From: Streptomyces sp. NBC_00370
GTDB taxonomy: Bacteria; Actinomycetota; Actinomycetes; Streptomycetales; Streptomycetaceae
Direction: 5' to 3'
Assembly: GCF_036084755.1 (NCBI RefSeq)
Contig: NZ_CP107968.1
Coordinates: forward strand, 868,001-932,000
DNA: 64,000 nt
The notes beneath the pieces were generated by a model. It was given only the letters and a program-made list of their open reading frames with translations. It was not told the origin of the DNA and made no database searches. Below, piece by piece: positions 33,199 through 43,600 of this stretch. Position numbers and translations under genes: made by a program. Every line of letters begins with the position of its first letter. The stretch's first letter is position 1.

Positions 33199-36144
33199 GT
33201 GCGCTTCACAGTTTTGGGACCGGTGCGGGCCTGGCGCGGCGAGGCCGAGATCCAGTTGGGGCCGCCCAAACAGCGGGCCCTGCTCGCCCTGCTGCTGGTG
33301 CGGACGGGGCAGCCGGTGGCCGTGCACGAGATCGTGGACGTGCTGTGGGGCGAGGACCCGCCGGACAGCGCGGTCAACGTGGTGCACCGGCATGTGGGGG
33401 CGCTGCGCCGGCTGCTGGAGCCGGGTCTGCCGAGCAGGTCGGCGTCCCGCCTGCTGGTGCGCGGGTCCGGCGGCTACCGGATCGACGTCGGTCCCGACTC
33501 GCTCGATCTGCTGCGCTTCCGGGCGCTGCGGGCGGAGGCCGGGGTGCTCGCCGAGAGCGGCGAACCGGCCAAGTCCGCCGGACTGCTCATCGAGGCGCTC
33601 GCGCTGTGGCGCGGGCCCGCGGCGGCCGGTACAGCACCGCAGGTGCGCGCCCACCCCGTGTTCGTGGCCGTGGACCGTGAGCATCCCGCCGTCGTCAAGC
33701 AGGCGTCCGAGATGGCTCTGGCCGCGGGGGCCGGGCTCACCGAACGGGTGCTCGTCATCCTCAGACAAGCGGCGGCGCACCACGCCCTGGACGAGACTCT
33801 GCAGGCCAGGCTGATCCTGGTGCTGGCGGCAACGGGCCACCAGGCGGAGGCACTTGACGTCTATCAGGCGGTCCGCTCGCGGCTCGCCGACGAACTGGGC
33901 CTGGACCCGGGGCCCGAACTGCGGGCCGCCCAGCAGCGGGTGCTCCGGCAGAGCCTGTCGGGCCCAGCGGGCGAGGGCCACGCCGACGGCGTACCGGCGG
34001 CGCGGAGCGACGACTCCGGGGCCGGGGCCGTCGGCCGGGACAGCGACGAGGCCCCCGCGGTGCGGGCACCGTATGCCCCACGCGTGCGACCGGCCCAACT
34101 GCCGCCCGATCACCCGGCCTTCACCGGGCGCCGTGCCGAACTCGCCCGCTCGCAGGCGCTGCTGCCGCCCGACGGCGCGCAACTCGCCCCCGTGGTGATC
34201 AGCACCATCGGCGGCATGGCCGGTGTCGGCAAGACCACGCTCGCCGTGCACTGGGCCCACGCGATTGCCCACCGCTTCCCCGACGGGCAGCTCTACGTCA
34301 ATCTGCGCGGCTTCCACGCCACCGGGTCGATCATGAGTCCCGCCGACGCGATCCGTACCCTGCTGGACGCGTTCGGCCTGCCGCCGCACCGGATACCCGC
34401 CGGGCTTGACGCACAGGTCGCGCTCTACCGCAGTCTGCTCGCCGGGCGCCGGGTGCTGGTCCTGCTGGACAACGCCCGTGACACGGAGCAGGTGCGCCCG
34501 CTGCTGCCCGGGGCGCCCGGCTGCCTGGCCATCGTCACCAGCCGTAACCAGCTGCACGGGCTGATCGCCGGCGAGGGCGCGCACCCCGTCGCGCTCGGAC
34601 TGCCCGACGAGCGGGAGGCGAGGGAGTTCCTGGTCCGCAGGCTGGGGGCCGAGCGGGTGGCCGCCGAGCCGCAGGCCGCGGACGAGATCGTCGCGCTGTG
34701 CGGACGGCTGCCCCTGGCCCTGGCCATCGCCTGCGCGCGTGCGGCGGTGAACCCCGGGTTCACGCTGGCGTCCGTCGCGGCCGAGCTGCGCGAGAGCCAC
34801 GGCTCCCTCGCCGCCTTCACCGGCTCCGACCCGGTCACCGACGCCCGCAGCGTCTTCTCCTGGTCGTACCGGACGCTCAGTCCGGGGGCCGCGCGGCTGT
34901 TCCGGTTGCTGGCGCTGCATCCGGGGCCCGAATGCTCGGTCAACGCGGCGGCGAGTCTGGCCGGCCGGCCCGCCGCCGAGACCAGGGCTCTCCTCGCCGA
35001 ACTGGTCATGGCCCAGCTGCTGACCGAACACGCGCCGGGCCGGTTCGCCTCCCACGACCTGCTGCGGGCCTACGCCGCCGAACTCGCCGCCCGGCACGAC
35101 GCGGACGACCGGTGCGGCGAGGCACGCGGCCGGCTGCTCGACCACTATCTGCACAGCGCGCATGCCGCCGACACCCTGCTCGCGCCGCACCGCGAGCGGC
35201 TGACGCTCGCCCAGCCCCGCCCGGGCGCCGATCCCGAGCGGTTCCCCGGCCAGCGGGAGGCGCTGGACTGGCTGGAGTCGGAGCGTACGGTGCTGCTCAC
35301 CGCGGTCGAGCAGGACGCCAGAAGCGAAGGGGGCCCGCACGCCTGGCAGTTGGCGGCCACCCTGGAGCTGTTCCTGGACCGGCACGGCCGCTGGCAGGAG
35401 CAACTGGCCATGCAGTCGGCGTCGGTGACCTCGGCCCAGCGGCTGGGCGACGTACGCGGACAGGCCCACGCGCACCGCGCCGTCGGATTCGTCAGCGGCC
35501 GGCTCGACCGGCCCGAGGCCGCACACGAGCATCTGGCCCGGGCCCTGGAGCTGTTCGGCGAGATCGGCGACCTGTCGGGGCAGGGCCGGGTCCACCGCTA
35601 TCTGGCCTTCCTCGCCAACCGGGCCGGACGGCACACGGACGCACTCGACCACTACCGGCAGGCACGTGAGCTCTACCGGGCCACCGGTTGGCGCAGCGGC
35701 GAGGCCAGCATCCACAACGAGGTGGGCTGGACGCACATCCTGCTCGGCTCGTACGACGAGGCGCTGACGCAGTGCCGGCTGTCGCTCGCGCTGCACCAGG
35801 AGATCGGCGACCGCAACGGCGAGGCCGCCGCCTGGGACAGCCTCGGCTACGCGTACCACCATCTCGGCCGGTACGAGGAGGCGCTCGCCGGTTACGCGCA
35901 CGCGCTCGACCTGTACCGGGAGATCAGGGACGGCTATCTGGAGGCCGACACCCTCGTCCACATCGGGGACAGCCACGCGGCGGCCGGCGACCCGGACCTG
36001 GCCGCCGCCGCCTGGCGGCCGGCGCTGGACATCCTCAACGGCTTCGACCACCCCGACGCCGAGGACATCACGGACAAGCTGCGGCAGCTCGAAGCGAGCG
36101 GCGCGGCGGCGGGCGACGAAGCGGCCGCAGGCCGCGTGTCCTGA
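33199..36144 (+). CDS. SARP/AfsR-family regulator (DNA-binding + BTAD + NB-ARC + TPR)
   Basis: GTG 33199 starts directly with VRFTVLGPVRAWRGEAEIQLGPPKQRALLALLL, the OmpR-like winged helix of SARPs, followed by the BTAD domain (to about 270: LILVLAATGHQAEALDVYQAVRSRLADELGLDPGPEL). After a linker, an NB-ARC ATPase has Walker A GMAGVGKTT (K345), LVLLDNA as Walker B, and CGRLPLALAIACARA. C-terminal tetratricopeptide repeats (about 770-970) include YDEALTQCRLSLALHQEIGDRNGEAAAWDSLGYAYHHLGRYEEAL. With 981 residues it has full AfsR length. Such proteins switch on secondary-metabolite or developmental genes. No biosynthetic cluster is in the window, so its target is unknown. Confidence 0.92.
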   Translation: MRFTVLGPVRAWRGEAEIQLGPPKQRALLALLLVRTGQPVAVHEIVDVLWGEDPPDSAVNVVHRHVGALRRLLEPGLPSRSASRLLVRGSGGYRIDVGPDSLDLLRFRALRAEAGVLAESGEPAKSAGLLIEALALWRGPAAAGTAPQVRAHPVFVAVDREHPAVVKQASEMALAAGAGLTERVLVILRQAAAHHALDETLQARLILVLAATGHQAEALDVYQAVRSRLADELGLDPGPELRAAQQRVLRQSLSGPAGEGHADGVPAARSDDSGAGAVGRDSDEAPAVRAPYAPRVRPAQLPPDHPAFTGRRAELARSQALLPPDGAQLAPVVISTIGGMAGVGKTTLAVHWAHAIAHRFPDGQLYVNLRGFHATGSIMSPADAIRTLLDAFGLPPHRIPAGLDAQVALYRSLLAGRRVLVLLDNARDTEQVRPLLPGAPGCLAIVTSRNQLHGLIAGEGAHPVALGLPDEREAREFLVRRLGAERVAAEPQAADEIVALCGRLPLALAIACARAAVNPGFTLASVAAELRESHGSLAAFTGSDPVTDARSVFSWSYRTLSPGAARLFRLLALHPGPECSVNAAASLAGRPAAETRALLAELVMAQLLTEHAPGRFASHDLLRAYAAELAARHDADDRCGEARGRLLDHYLHSAHAADTLLAPHRERLTLAQPRPGADPERFPGQREALDWLESERTVLLTAVEQDARSEGGPHAWQLAATLELFLDRHGRWQEQLAMQSASVTSAQRLGDVRGQAHAHRAVGFVSGRLDRPEAAHEHLARALELFGEIGDLSGQGRVHRYLAFLANRAGRHTDALDHYRQARELYRATGWRSGEASIHNEVGWTHILLGSYDEALTQCRLSLALHQEIGDRNGEAAAWDSLGYAYHHLGRYEEALAGYAHALDLYREIRDGYLEADTLVHIGDSHAAAGDPDLAAAAWRPALDILNGFDHPDAEDITDKLRQLEASGAAAGDEAAAGRVS

Positions 36145-36256
36145 CGGCAGCGCACAGTTACGGCACTTTTTCGGCACTGGGACCTGCCTAGGCTCACGGC
36201 GGACGATGACGCTCCGTATCGCCCGCCCGCGATCCTCCCCCTCAGGAATCCAGAAC

Positions 36257-36808
36257 ATGAAGACAGCCGCAGCTCCCGACGCATCGCCGACGGCCCGTCA
36301 GGAGGTGCTGCTGCACGGGCTGATGGCCGATCACGCGACGGCGCTCCTCGCCTACACGGAGAAGCTGCTGAGCGACCACCATCTCGCCGAGGACATCGTC
36401 CAGGAGACACTGATCCGCGCCTGGTCCCACACCGAACGGCTCTACAGCACGGAGGGTTCGGTACGCGGCTGGCTGCTCACCGTCGCCCGCAACCTCGTCA
36501 TCGACCGGCTGCGCAGCGCCACGTTCCGGCACGAGACGGTCGGCGCGGACAGCCAGGAGCTGGCGCAGCGGGACCACGCCGACGCGGTGCTGGCGTCCGT
36601 CGACTCGATGCGGCTGCTGCGCCACCTGTCCACGGAGCACCGGGAGGTGCTGGCGCACACGTACCTGTGCGGCAGAACCGTGCAGGAGACGGCGCGGATC
36701 CTGGGCATCCCGGCGGGGACGGTCAAGTCCCGGCAGCACTACGCGCTGGTCAGTCTGCGCGCACGGGCCAGGGCCCGGCCCGGTGCCCGCGCGGACACCG
36801 GGTCCTGA
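36257..36808 (+). CDS. ECF-type RNA polymerase sigma factor
   Basis: ATG 36257 with AGGAAT upstream gives 183 residues; an in-frame ATG at 36206 is poorer. Region 2 is seen in HHLAEDIVQETLIRAWSH and VRGWLLTVARNLVIDRLRS (-10 recognition); region 4 in HREVLAHTYLCGRTVQETARILGIPAGTVKSRQHYALVSL (-35 recognition helix). The protein is a complete minimal sigma. No anti-sigma gene with a zinc-binding domain follows: the next gene is convergent and only 7 bases away. How its activity is restrained is therefore unclear. It begins 112 bases after the SARP gene and may be in the same transcript. Confidence 0.92.
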   Translation: MKTAAAPDASPTARQEVLLHGLMADHATALLAYTEKLLSDHHLAEDIVQETLIRAWSHTERLYSTEGSVRGWLLTVARNLVIDRLRSATFRHETVGADSQELAQRDHADAVLASVDSMRLLRHLSTEHREVLAHTYLCGRTVQETARILGIPAGTVKSRQHYALVSLRARARARPGARADTGS

Positions 36809-36815
36809 CACCACG

Positions 36816-38234
36816 TCAGGCGGGCACGGTCAGCCTCACACCCAGGACGGGCATGTCGACCGTGCCGTCGGATCCGGCGTACCAGCGCCAGTGCGCCCCG
36901 TCCGCCTCACCGCAGACGAGCCCGGTCCAGCCGGCGCCGCCGGGCCCGCAGAGCGCGCCGAGTTCGGCCGCCTCCCGCCCGGTCGGTGTGCCGGCCACCA
37001 CCACAAGTCCCTTGAGAGGGCGACGGGTTGCCGTGGCCCGTACGGTGCCGCGCCCGGCGCCTTCCTGCGGCGCCGGCCGGCCCGTGTCGACCTGGTGTGT
37101 CCCGGCCAGCTCCGGCGGTACGGGAATGGGCACCGTACCGTCCGCGCCGCGCAGTACGGTCACGGGCAAACCCGGCCTGGTGCGGGCGAGTTCGGCCAGC
37201 AGACCGCGCACCACGTCACGCGCGACCGCGGGGTCACCGGTGACACTGAGGACACCGTCCAGCCGGCTGAGGTCGACGAAGACCGGCGCGCCTTCGCCGT
37301 CGGTGCCCACCCGGACCGGGCACGCCGTGACGGCGAGCGGGCCGGGTGCGGCGGCGCCGTCCGTGCCGCGCGACAGCGGCCGGGCGGCCGAGCCGGCGGC
37401 GCGGCGCCAGCGGGTGCTGTCGAGGTGCTGCCAGGGGGCGTCGAGTCCGTCGGCCGCCGCGAGATAAGCGGTGACACCCGCCTGGTCGACCCGGAGCGCG
37501 TGCACGGGCGCCGGGTGCGAGCCGGGCAGGCCGGCGAACTCGTCGAGGGTGCTGTGGGCGCGCCGTACGGACTCGGCGTCGGCGGCGAACCCGGCGGCGA
37601 CCGAGCGGCGGAACTGGAGCCGCCGCCTGCGCCTCGCCGGGTCGCCGAGAGCGCGCAGCGTGCGGACCAGTGCGGCCCAGCCGCTCCGCACCCGGCTGCG
37701 GGCGACGATACCCGCGGTGACCAGCGCCAGCAGGACGGCGCCCACTCCGGCGAGCAGCGCGGGCAGCGGGACGGCCACGGTGTCGGCATCGGCCTGTGCG
37801 GCGTTGTCGGCCTGCGCGCCGGGGTCCTGCGGGGTGTCCGCCGTGCCCCCTGCCGGGGGCGGCGCCGCGCTCCGGCTCGCGGTGTCCCTGGCCTGCCGCA
37901 CGTCGGGACCGCTCGCGTCCTGTGGCAGCCGCAGGATCCAGCCGGGCCGCAGGGTGTCGCCCTCGTTGTTCAGCGCCGAGCCGTCCGGCTGTGCGAGGCC
38001 CTTGTTGAGTCCGAAGATCTCACCGGCCCTCGCGGGGTCGCCGAGGGTGCTCGTCGCCACGGACTGCAACGTCGCAGCCTGGCCACCGGTCTGCGCCGGG
38101 TCGGGCACGACGAACACGTTGATCAGTCCGTCGTCGTCACCGTCCGCCACCGCGGGCAGGCCGGTGCCGAACACCGCCCAGCAGGCCAGCAGTACGACGC
38201 CGAGGGCGCGTAGCGCGTAGGACCCGTTCCTCAT
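36816..38234 (-). CDS. LysM-like membrane protein associated with type VII secretion locus
   Basis: A 472-residue protein, start ATG 38234. A signal or anchor helix (ALRALGVVLLACWAVFG) leads to a LysM-like segment (ATLQSVATSTLGDPARAGEIFGLNKGL...LRPGWILRLP, about 50-105), a Pro/Ala linker, a second membrane helix (LPALLAGVGAVLLALVTAGIVARSR, about 150-175) and a large cytoplasmic part with a RRRRRLQFRRSVAA start. This layout, an external peptidoglycan-binding domain and an internal soluble domain, recurs next to FHA-FtsK ATPases in Streptomyces. It could anchor the machine to the wall. It is divergent from the secreted-protein gene at 38413. Confidence 0.7.
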   Translation of the reverse strand: MRNGSYALRALGVVLLACWAVFGTGLPAVADGDDDGLINVFVVPDPAQTGGQAATLQSVATSTLGDPARAGEIFGLNKGLAQPDGSALNNEGDTLRPGWILRLPQDASGPDVRQARDTASRSAAPPPAGGTADTPQDPGAQADNAAQADADTVAVPLPALLAGVGAVLLALVTAGIVARSRVRSGWAALVRTLRALGDPARRRRRLQFRRSVAAGFAADAESVRRAHSTLDEFAGLPGSHPAPVHALRVDQAGVTAYLAAADGLDAPWQHLDSTRWRRAAGSAARPLSRGTDGAAAPGPLAVTACPVRVGTDGEGAPVFVDLSRLDGVLSVTGDPAVARDVVRGLLAELARTRPGLPVTVLRGADGTVPIPVPPELAGTHQVDTGRPAPQEGAGRGTVRATATRRPLKGLVVVAGTPTGREAAELGALCGPGGAGWTGLVCGEADGAHWRWYAGSDGTVDMPVLGVRLTVPA

Positions 38235-38412
38235 GATGTTTCCCCACCCATGTCTCTCCGGTGCGCTCGGGTCCCCACGGGCCGTCCGGCGCATCTCATC
38301 CCACTACACGGTGGTCGCGCCAAAAGGGTTCGACCGGCCGGATCTGAACGCTGTGGACGCGTGTGCCGTGTACAGGTCGGCAACCACCGGAACTTCGGCA
38401 CAGGGGACGCAC

Positions 38413-40170
38413 GTGGCGCGACGGCACACTTCCGGCTTCGACATCGTCGGCATGGACAGTGATCCCACTCCGGGCGACATCGACGAGATGGCGCGCGTGC
38501 GGGACCGCTACCGTGACGTCGGTGACCAGGCCGACGTGGCGCTGCGGTTCCTGAAGAAGGGCGGCACGGTCGAGTCGGGGCGCGGCGACGCGATGGACGC
38601 GCTGAACAAGCAGATCGGCGACCTGCCGGACAAGCTGCAGAAGACGGTGGACTCCTTCCACGGCGCCGCCGACGCCTACACCGCGTACGCGCCGAAGCTG
38701 ACCGAGGCGCAGGACCTGCTGGACAAGGCGATGGACCAGGCGACGTCGGTCGCCGGCCAGGCCGGGCAGCGGGTGCAGGACCTGGCGGCCGACGCGACGG
38801 ACGACCAGAAGGCGGCGGCCAGGGACCAGCGGGACAAGATATCCGCGGCCCAGGACCAGCTCAACGCGGCGAAGAGCATGGCCCAGCAGGCGAAGGAACT
38901 GCGCGAACAGGCCCAGCGGGCGTGCGCCGACGTCCTCGACGAGGCGGCAGGTGAGGCGATTCCCGAGCGGAACATCTTCCAGAAGATCGCGGACTTCTTC
39001 AAGGACTTCCCGTTCGTCCAGATCATCCTGGCCGCCCTGATCGCCGTCGTCGCGGTGTTCTTCCCCGTCGTCGGCGCGCTGCTGGGCGGTGCGTTGTTCG
39101 TCTTCAACCAAGTCGTGGCGAGTCAGACGGGCGGGATCAAGGCGGGTGACTTCATCGCCGGTCTGATCGGCATCGTCCCGGGCGGCTCGCTGCTCAAGTT
39201 CGGCGGCAAGGCCGTGGAGGCGATAGCTCCGGCCGCCGTGGCGGCGGTCAAGGGGTCGGGCGCCGTGGCCAAGATCGGCGGGACCATCACGAAGGTGGGC
39301 GACACCTTCACCAACAACAAGATCGTGTCCGGGATCCTCACCAACCCGGTCGGCAAGGTCGTCGCCGAGGGGGCGGGCAAGTTCGCCACCGACGTGACCC
39401 TAGAAGTGGGTGCAAAGGCGGCCAACGGCGACCAGATCACCGCCGCGGGTGTACTGGCGGGCGCGGCGGCCGGTGTCGCGTTCGGCGCGGGCGCCAAGGG
39501 CCTCACCGGCAAGATCGGTGGGATCAGGGGCAATCCGGCGCCCACGTCGGCCGGCGGACGGTTCGGCGACACGACCGATCCGCTCGCCGGGGACTCCGTC
39601 GGCAAGAGGTTCGGCGACCAGATCACCGGCTTCGGCGAGGAGGGCGCCGTGCTCGGCACGAAGATCGGTGTGGGGGTCGCGCAGGGCGGGGACCCCAACG
39701 CGGTCGCGGCCGGCGAGATCGCCAACTCGGCGCCGAAGCTGGGCGTGGGCCCGGTGGGCAAGGCGGGGCTTGGCAGGGGCATCGACGGCGTCGCCGCGCA
39801 CATCCCGATCCCGGTCAAGGGGTCAGGAGCGCCGGGCGCCGCCGCGACCACGGGCCCGGCGACACCGGCGCCCGCACCGACACCGGCGCCCGCACCCGCA
39901 CCCGCACCCGCACCCGCACCCGCACATACTCCGGTGCCCGCGCCGGCCGACCCGCTCTCCGTACCCCTTCCGCCCTCCCCGACGGTGCCCGACAGCCCCT
40001 CGGGCCCGGCCGGGCAGGGCCGCCCCACCCTCACCCCGCTGACGATCCCGCAGACCCCGCCGCCCGCCGGGGCCGGCTCCTCGTCCTCGTCCAGCCCCGA
40101 CGACGGGGCCTTCTTCACCGCCCCGTCCTCACCGGCCGGTGAGCCCGGCGGCCAGGGCGGCGGCGCTTAG
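38413..40170 (+). CDS. Putative type VII secreted protein with N-terminal T7SS signal-like helical domain
   Basis: GTG 38413 has AGGGGA 6 bases upstream; the frame is open further upstream but without a ribosome site. The 585-residue protein starts with MDSDPTPGDIDEMARVRDRYRDVGDQAD, the putative T7SS-secreted-protein domain, then a long coiled region to about 190. A hydrophobic stretch (VQIILAALIAVVAVFFPVVGALLGGALFVF, about 205-235) and a Gly/Ala-rich hydrophobic middle follow. The C-terminal 110 residues are a Pro/Ala/Ser tail including a (CCCGCA)6 tract. In related proteins a toxin domain follows the middle part; none is recognisable here. It precedes the WXG100 and ATPase genes and is the probable substrate. 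Confidence 0.72.
   Translation: MARRHTSGFDIVGMDSDPTPGDIDEMARVRDRYRDVGDQADVALRFLKKGGTVESGRGDAMDALNKQIGDLPDKLQKTVDSFHGAADAYTAYAPKLTEAQDLLDKAMDQATSVAGQAGQRVQDLAADATDDQKAAARDQRDKISAAQDQLNAAKSMAQQAKELREQAQRACADVLDEAAGEAIPERNIFQKIADFFKDFPFVQIILAALIAVVAVFFPVVGALLGGALFVFNQVVASQTGGIKAGDFIAGLIGIVPGGSLLKFGGKAVEAIAPAAVAAVKGSGAVAKIGGTITKVGDTFTNNKIVSGILTNPVGKVVAEGAGKFATDVTLEVGAKAANGDQITAAGVLAGAAAGVAFGAGAKGLTGKIGGIRGNPAPTSAGGRFGDTTDPLAGDSVGKRFGDQITGFGEEGAVLGTKIGVGVAQGGDPNAVAAGEIANSAPKLGVGPVGKAGLGRGIDGVAAHIPIPVKGSGAPGAAATTGPATPAPAPTPAPAPAPAPAPAPAHTPVPAPADPLSVPLPPSPTVPDSPSGPAGQGRPTLTPLTIPQTPPPAGAGSSSSSSPDDGAFFTAPSSPAGEPGGQGGGA
39889..39924 (+). repeat. Six tandem CCCGCA units inside the secreted-protein gene
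   Basis: Six perfect 6-base units encode an alternating Ala-Pro run within the longer Pro/Ala tail. Each unit is two codons, so length changes keep the frame. Slippage could vary linker length between strains. Confidence 0.9.
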
Positions 40171-40260
40171 CCGGCGCGACGCGGGGCGTCGCCGCGTACC
40201 TCCCCAAGTCTCCATCCCTGAACGGGTGGACAGCTCAGACAACCAGCAAGGAGCACGAAC

Positions 40261-40554
40261 ATGCCCAATTTCGCCGTCAACTCGGACGAGACCGCCTCCA
40301 CCTCGCAGGCGCTGCTCAACGACTTCACCACGCTGCAGGACAAGCTCACCGAGGTGAAGGGGAAGATCACCACCCTGCTCGCGAACGGCTACAACACCCC
40401 GGCGGCGCAGCAGAAGTTCTCGCCGTTCTTCGACGAGTTCGCCAAGGGCTTCGACCAGGTGAACCAGGGCCTCCAGGGCATCGGCCACTACGTCAAGGCC
40501 GTCGGTGACGCCTTCGACCAGACCGACTCGCAGCTCGGCTCCAACCTCTCCTGA
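40261..40554 (+). CDS. WXG100-like small secreted protein (EsxA/B type)
   Basis: A 97-residue helical-hairpin protein. ATG 40261 has AAGGAG 8 bases upstream. Two helices flank the turn LLANGYNTPAAQQKF, which occupies the WXG position but lacks the tryptophan, as in several Streptomyces families. The C-terminal helix ends LQGIGHYVKAVGDAFDQTDSQLG. WXG100 proteins are exported as dimers by the type VII ATPase and often carry larger partners. It lies between the putative secreted protein and the ATPase gene (48 bases ahead of it) in one apparent operon. Confidence 0.9.
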   Translation: MPNFAVNSDETASTSQALLNDFTTLQDKLTEVKGKITTLLANGYNTPAAQQKFSPFFDEFAKGFDQVNQGLQGIGHYVKAVGDAFDQTDSQLGSNLS

Positions 40555-40602
40555 CCCGCTCCCCCGCTCCCCGTCCCCCACTCACCCTGAGGAAAGACAG
40601 CC

Positions 40603-43600
40603 GTGCGACTGACCGTGAGCGTGACCGACCCGCAGGCCGAGGGGGTGTCCACAACCGTCGTCGTCGACACCGAACCCTCCGCACAGGCGGGCAGGTTCGC
40701 CGCGGAGCTGGCACGCGCCGTCGGCCAGGCCGGAACCGGCGGGGAGTGGGCGCCCGCGCCTGCCCTGTACATCGGTACCGACCCCGTCGACCCGGAGGCC
40801 ACACTCCAGGTCGCCGGTGTGCGGGACGGGATGGACCTCGGGCTCGGCGTTCCCGTACCCCGGGAGCCCGAGCCCGAGGGCAGGACCGAGCTGCGGGTGG
40901 TGTCGGGGCCGGGCGCCGGAACCGTCTTCAGGCTGCCGCCGGGTGACTACGACATCGGCAGCGCCGACACCTGCCGGATCAGACTGGCGGCGGGCACACC
41001 CGCGTTCGCCGCGCGGCTGCGGGTACGGCTCGACGGCGGCGCCGAACTGGTGCGCGCCGGGCAGGCGATGCTGGACGGCAAGCCGGTCGCCGACGCGTCC
41101 GCGTGGCGCGAGGGCAGCCAACTCGCCGTCGGCGATTCTCTGTTGGAGCTGGCCTCGGGCAGCTCTGCGAAGGCGCCGCTCACCCCTGCGGCCGACGGGC
41201 TCGGGCTGGAGTTCAACCGGCCGCCGCGCTTCGTCCCCGCCCCGGCAGGGGCCAACTACCGACTGCCCGCGCCGCCGGTCAAGCCGGACAAGCGCCCGAT
41301 ACCGCTGCTGCCGATCCTGCTGCTGCCCGCGGGCAGCGCCGTGGTGGCCATTGTGGTCACCGGCCGCTGGACGTTCGTGTTCATCGCCCTGCTGTCGCCG
41401 ATCGCCGCGCTGGTCACCCAGTTCGGCGGCCGTAAGCAGGCGATGCTCAAGTACCAGGAGCAGCTGGCCGATTACGAGCAGAAGCTGGCGAGGCTCCGCG
41501 CCGACATCGAAGCGGCGGTCCTCAAGGAGCAGCACAATCTGCGGCTCTCGCTGCCCGATCCCGCCTCGCTGCTGCGGATGGCGGCGCAGCCGTCGGAGCG
41601 GTTGTGGGAACGGCGCTGGCAGGACCCCGACTTCCTCGCCGTCCGGGTCGGCACGGCCGACCTGCCGTCGTCGCTGTCGGTCGAGGATCCGACGCTGGAC
41701 GAGCACCGGCGTACCACCGTGCCGCGGCTGAACCAGGTGCCGGTCTCCGTGCCGCTGCGCAGGGCCGGTGTCACCGGTCTCGCCGGCTCCGGTGCGGGCG
41801 GTCTGGCCGGCTGGCTGGCCGCGCAGGCGGCTTCGCTGCACAGCCCCGCCGATCTGCGCATCGTGGTGCTCGCGGGCTCCGAAGGGGAGCGCGACTGGTC
41901 CTGGACCCGCTGGCTGCCGCACTGCCGGCCGCAGGGCGAGGACGCCTACGCGCTCGTCGGGTCCACCACCGAGTCGCTGGCACGCCGCATCGGTGAGCTG
42001 GGGCAGCTTGTCGCCGCCCGGGTGCAGGCAGGTTCGGAGCTGGTGCGCGGCGGTGTCAACGGCTACCCCGACGTGCTGGTGATTCTGGACCAGGCGCGCC
42101 GGGCGCGTTCGCTGCCCGGTGTGATCGCGCTGCTGCGCGACGGACCTTCGGTGGGTGTCTACACCATCTGCATGGACCGCGAGGAGCGGCTGCTGCCCGA
42201 GGAGTGCGGCGCCGTCGTCGTCACGGACCCTGCGGCGACCGGGTCCCGGGTCCGTACGGGCGTGGGCGCGGCGCTGGAGGACGTACGGCCCGACTCCCCC
42301 GAGCCGGGCTGGTACGAACATCTCGCGCGTGCGCTGGCGCCGTTGCGGGGCGTCGGCGACAACGACGAGAGCGCGCTGCCGGGTTCGGTACGCCTGCTCG
42401 ACCTGCTGAACGTCGAACCGCCGACCGCCGAGGCCGTGGTGGCGGGCTGGTCGCTGGGCGGCCGGTCGACCCGGGCGATCCTCGGTACCGGCTACGACGG
42501 CCCGTTCTCCGTCGATCTCGTACGCGACGGTCCGCACGCGCTGATCGCGGGGACCACCGGTTCCGGCAAGTCGGAGCTGCTCCAGACGCTGGTCGCGACG
42601 CTCGCCGTGGTCAACAGGCCCGACGAGATGACGTTCGTGCTCGTCGACTACAAGGGCGGCAGTGCCTTCGCCGAGTGCGCGGACCTGCCGCACACCGTCG
42701 GTATGGTCACCGACCTAGACACCCGTCTGGTGGAGCGCGCCCTGGTCTCGCTGGGCGCTGAGCTGCGCCGCAGGGAGACGATGCTGGCGCAGGCGGCCGC
42801 CAAGGACATCGAGGACTATCTCGACAAGCGGGCGCGTGGCGGTGACGCGCTCCCGCCGCTGCCCCGACTGCTGCTGGTCATCGACGAGTTCGCCTCGATG
42901 GCGCGCGAACTGCCTGACTTCATCTCGGGTCTGGTCAACATCGCGCAGCGCGGCCGTTCGCTCGGCATCCATCTGGTGCTGGCGACGCAGCGGCCGAGCG
43001 GCGCCGTCACGCCGGACATCCGGGCCAACACCAATCTGCGGATCGCGCTGCGCACCACCGACACGTCCGAGAGCCGGGACATCATCGACGCGCCGGACGC
43101 CGGGGACATCTCCCCCGGTACCCCCGGCCGTGCCTATGCCCGGCTCGGCCCTTCGGCGCTGCTGCCGTTCCAGTCGGGCAGGGTCGGTGGCCGCAGGCCC
43201 GGCGGCTCGCTCGCCGTGGACACCGAAGTCCCCGTCAGGGCACGGGCCGTGAGCTGGCAGGAGCTGGGCGGCCCGCTGCGCGCCGGTCGGCCCGGCGGAT
43301 CGTCGGACGGGGCCGTACAGACCGAGGCGATCACCGACCTCGCCGTGCTGACGGCGGCCGTCGCCCAGGCGGCGCGGGTCGCGGGAGTCGCGAAGCAGCC
43401 CAGTCCGTGGCTGCCCGCGCTGCCCGCCGTGCTGGAGTGGACGCCGCCGCTCGCGCCCAAGCCGTTCGCCGACCGGGAGGCCGCGCTGCCCGCCGTCGAG
43501 TACGGCCTGGTCGACCTGCCGGCGCGGCAGAGCCGCAGCGCGCTGGTCTTCGACCTGGACCGCGCGGGCCATCTGCATCTCATCGGCTCGCCGCGCAGCG

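Noticed and set aside
33042..33680. Small protein starting MGKIVRLKPHGAHRR
   Set aside because: No ribosome site, the frame runs through a strong terminator and into the SARP gene in the wrong frame. Better seen as part of a structured non-coding region.
33184..36258. A 1024-residue open frame on the minus strand
   Set aside because: It is antisense to the whole SARP-NB-ARC-TPR gene. High GC gives long open frames opposite real genes; it has no domain, no ribosome site and Arg/Gly/Val-rich composition.
39889..39924. Short tandem repeat as a possible CRISPR or regulatory array
   Set aside because: The six CCCGCA units have no spacers and simply encode Ala-Pro within a Pro/Ala tail.
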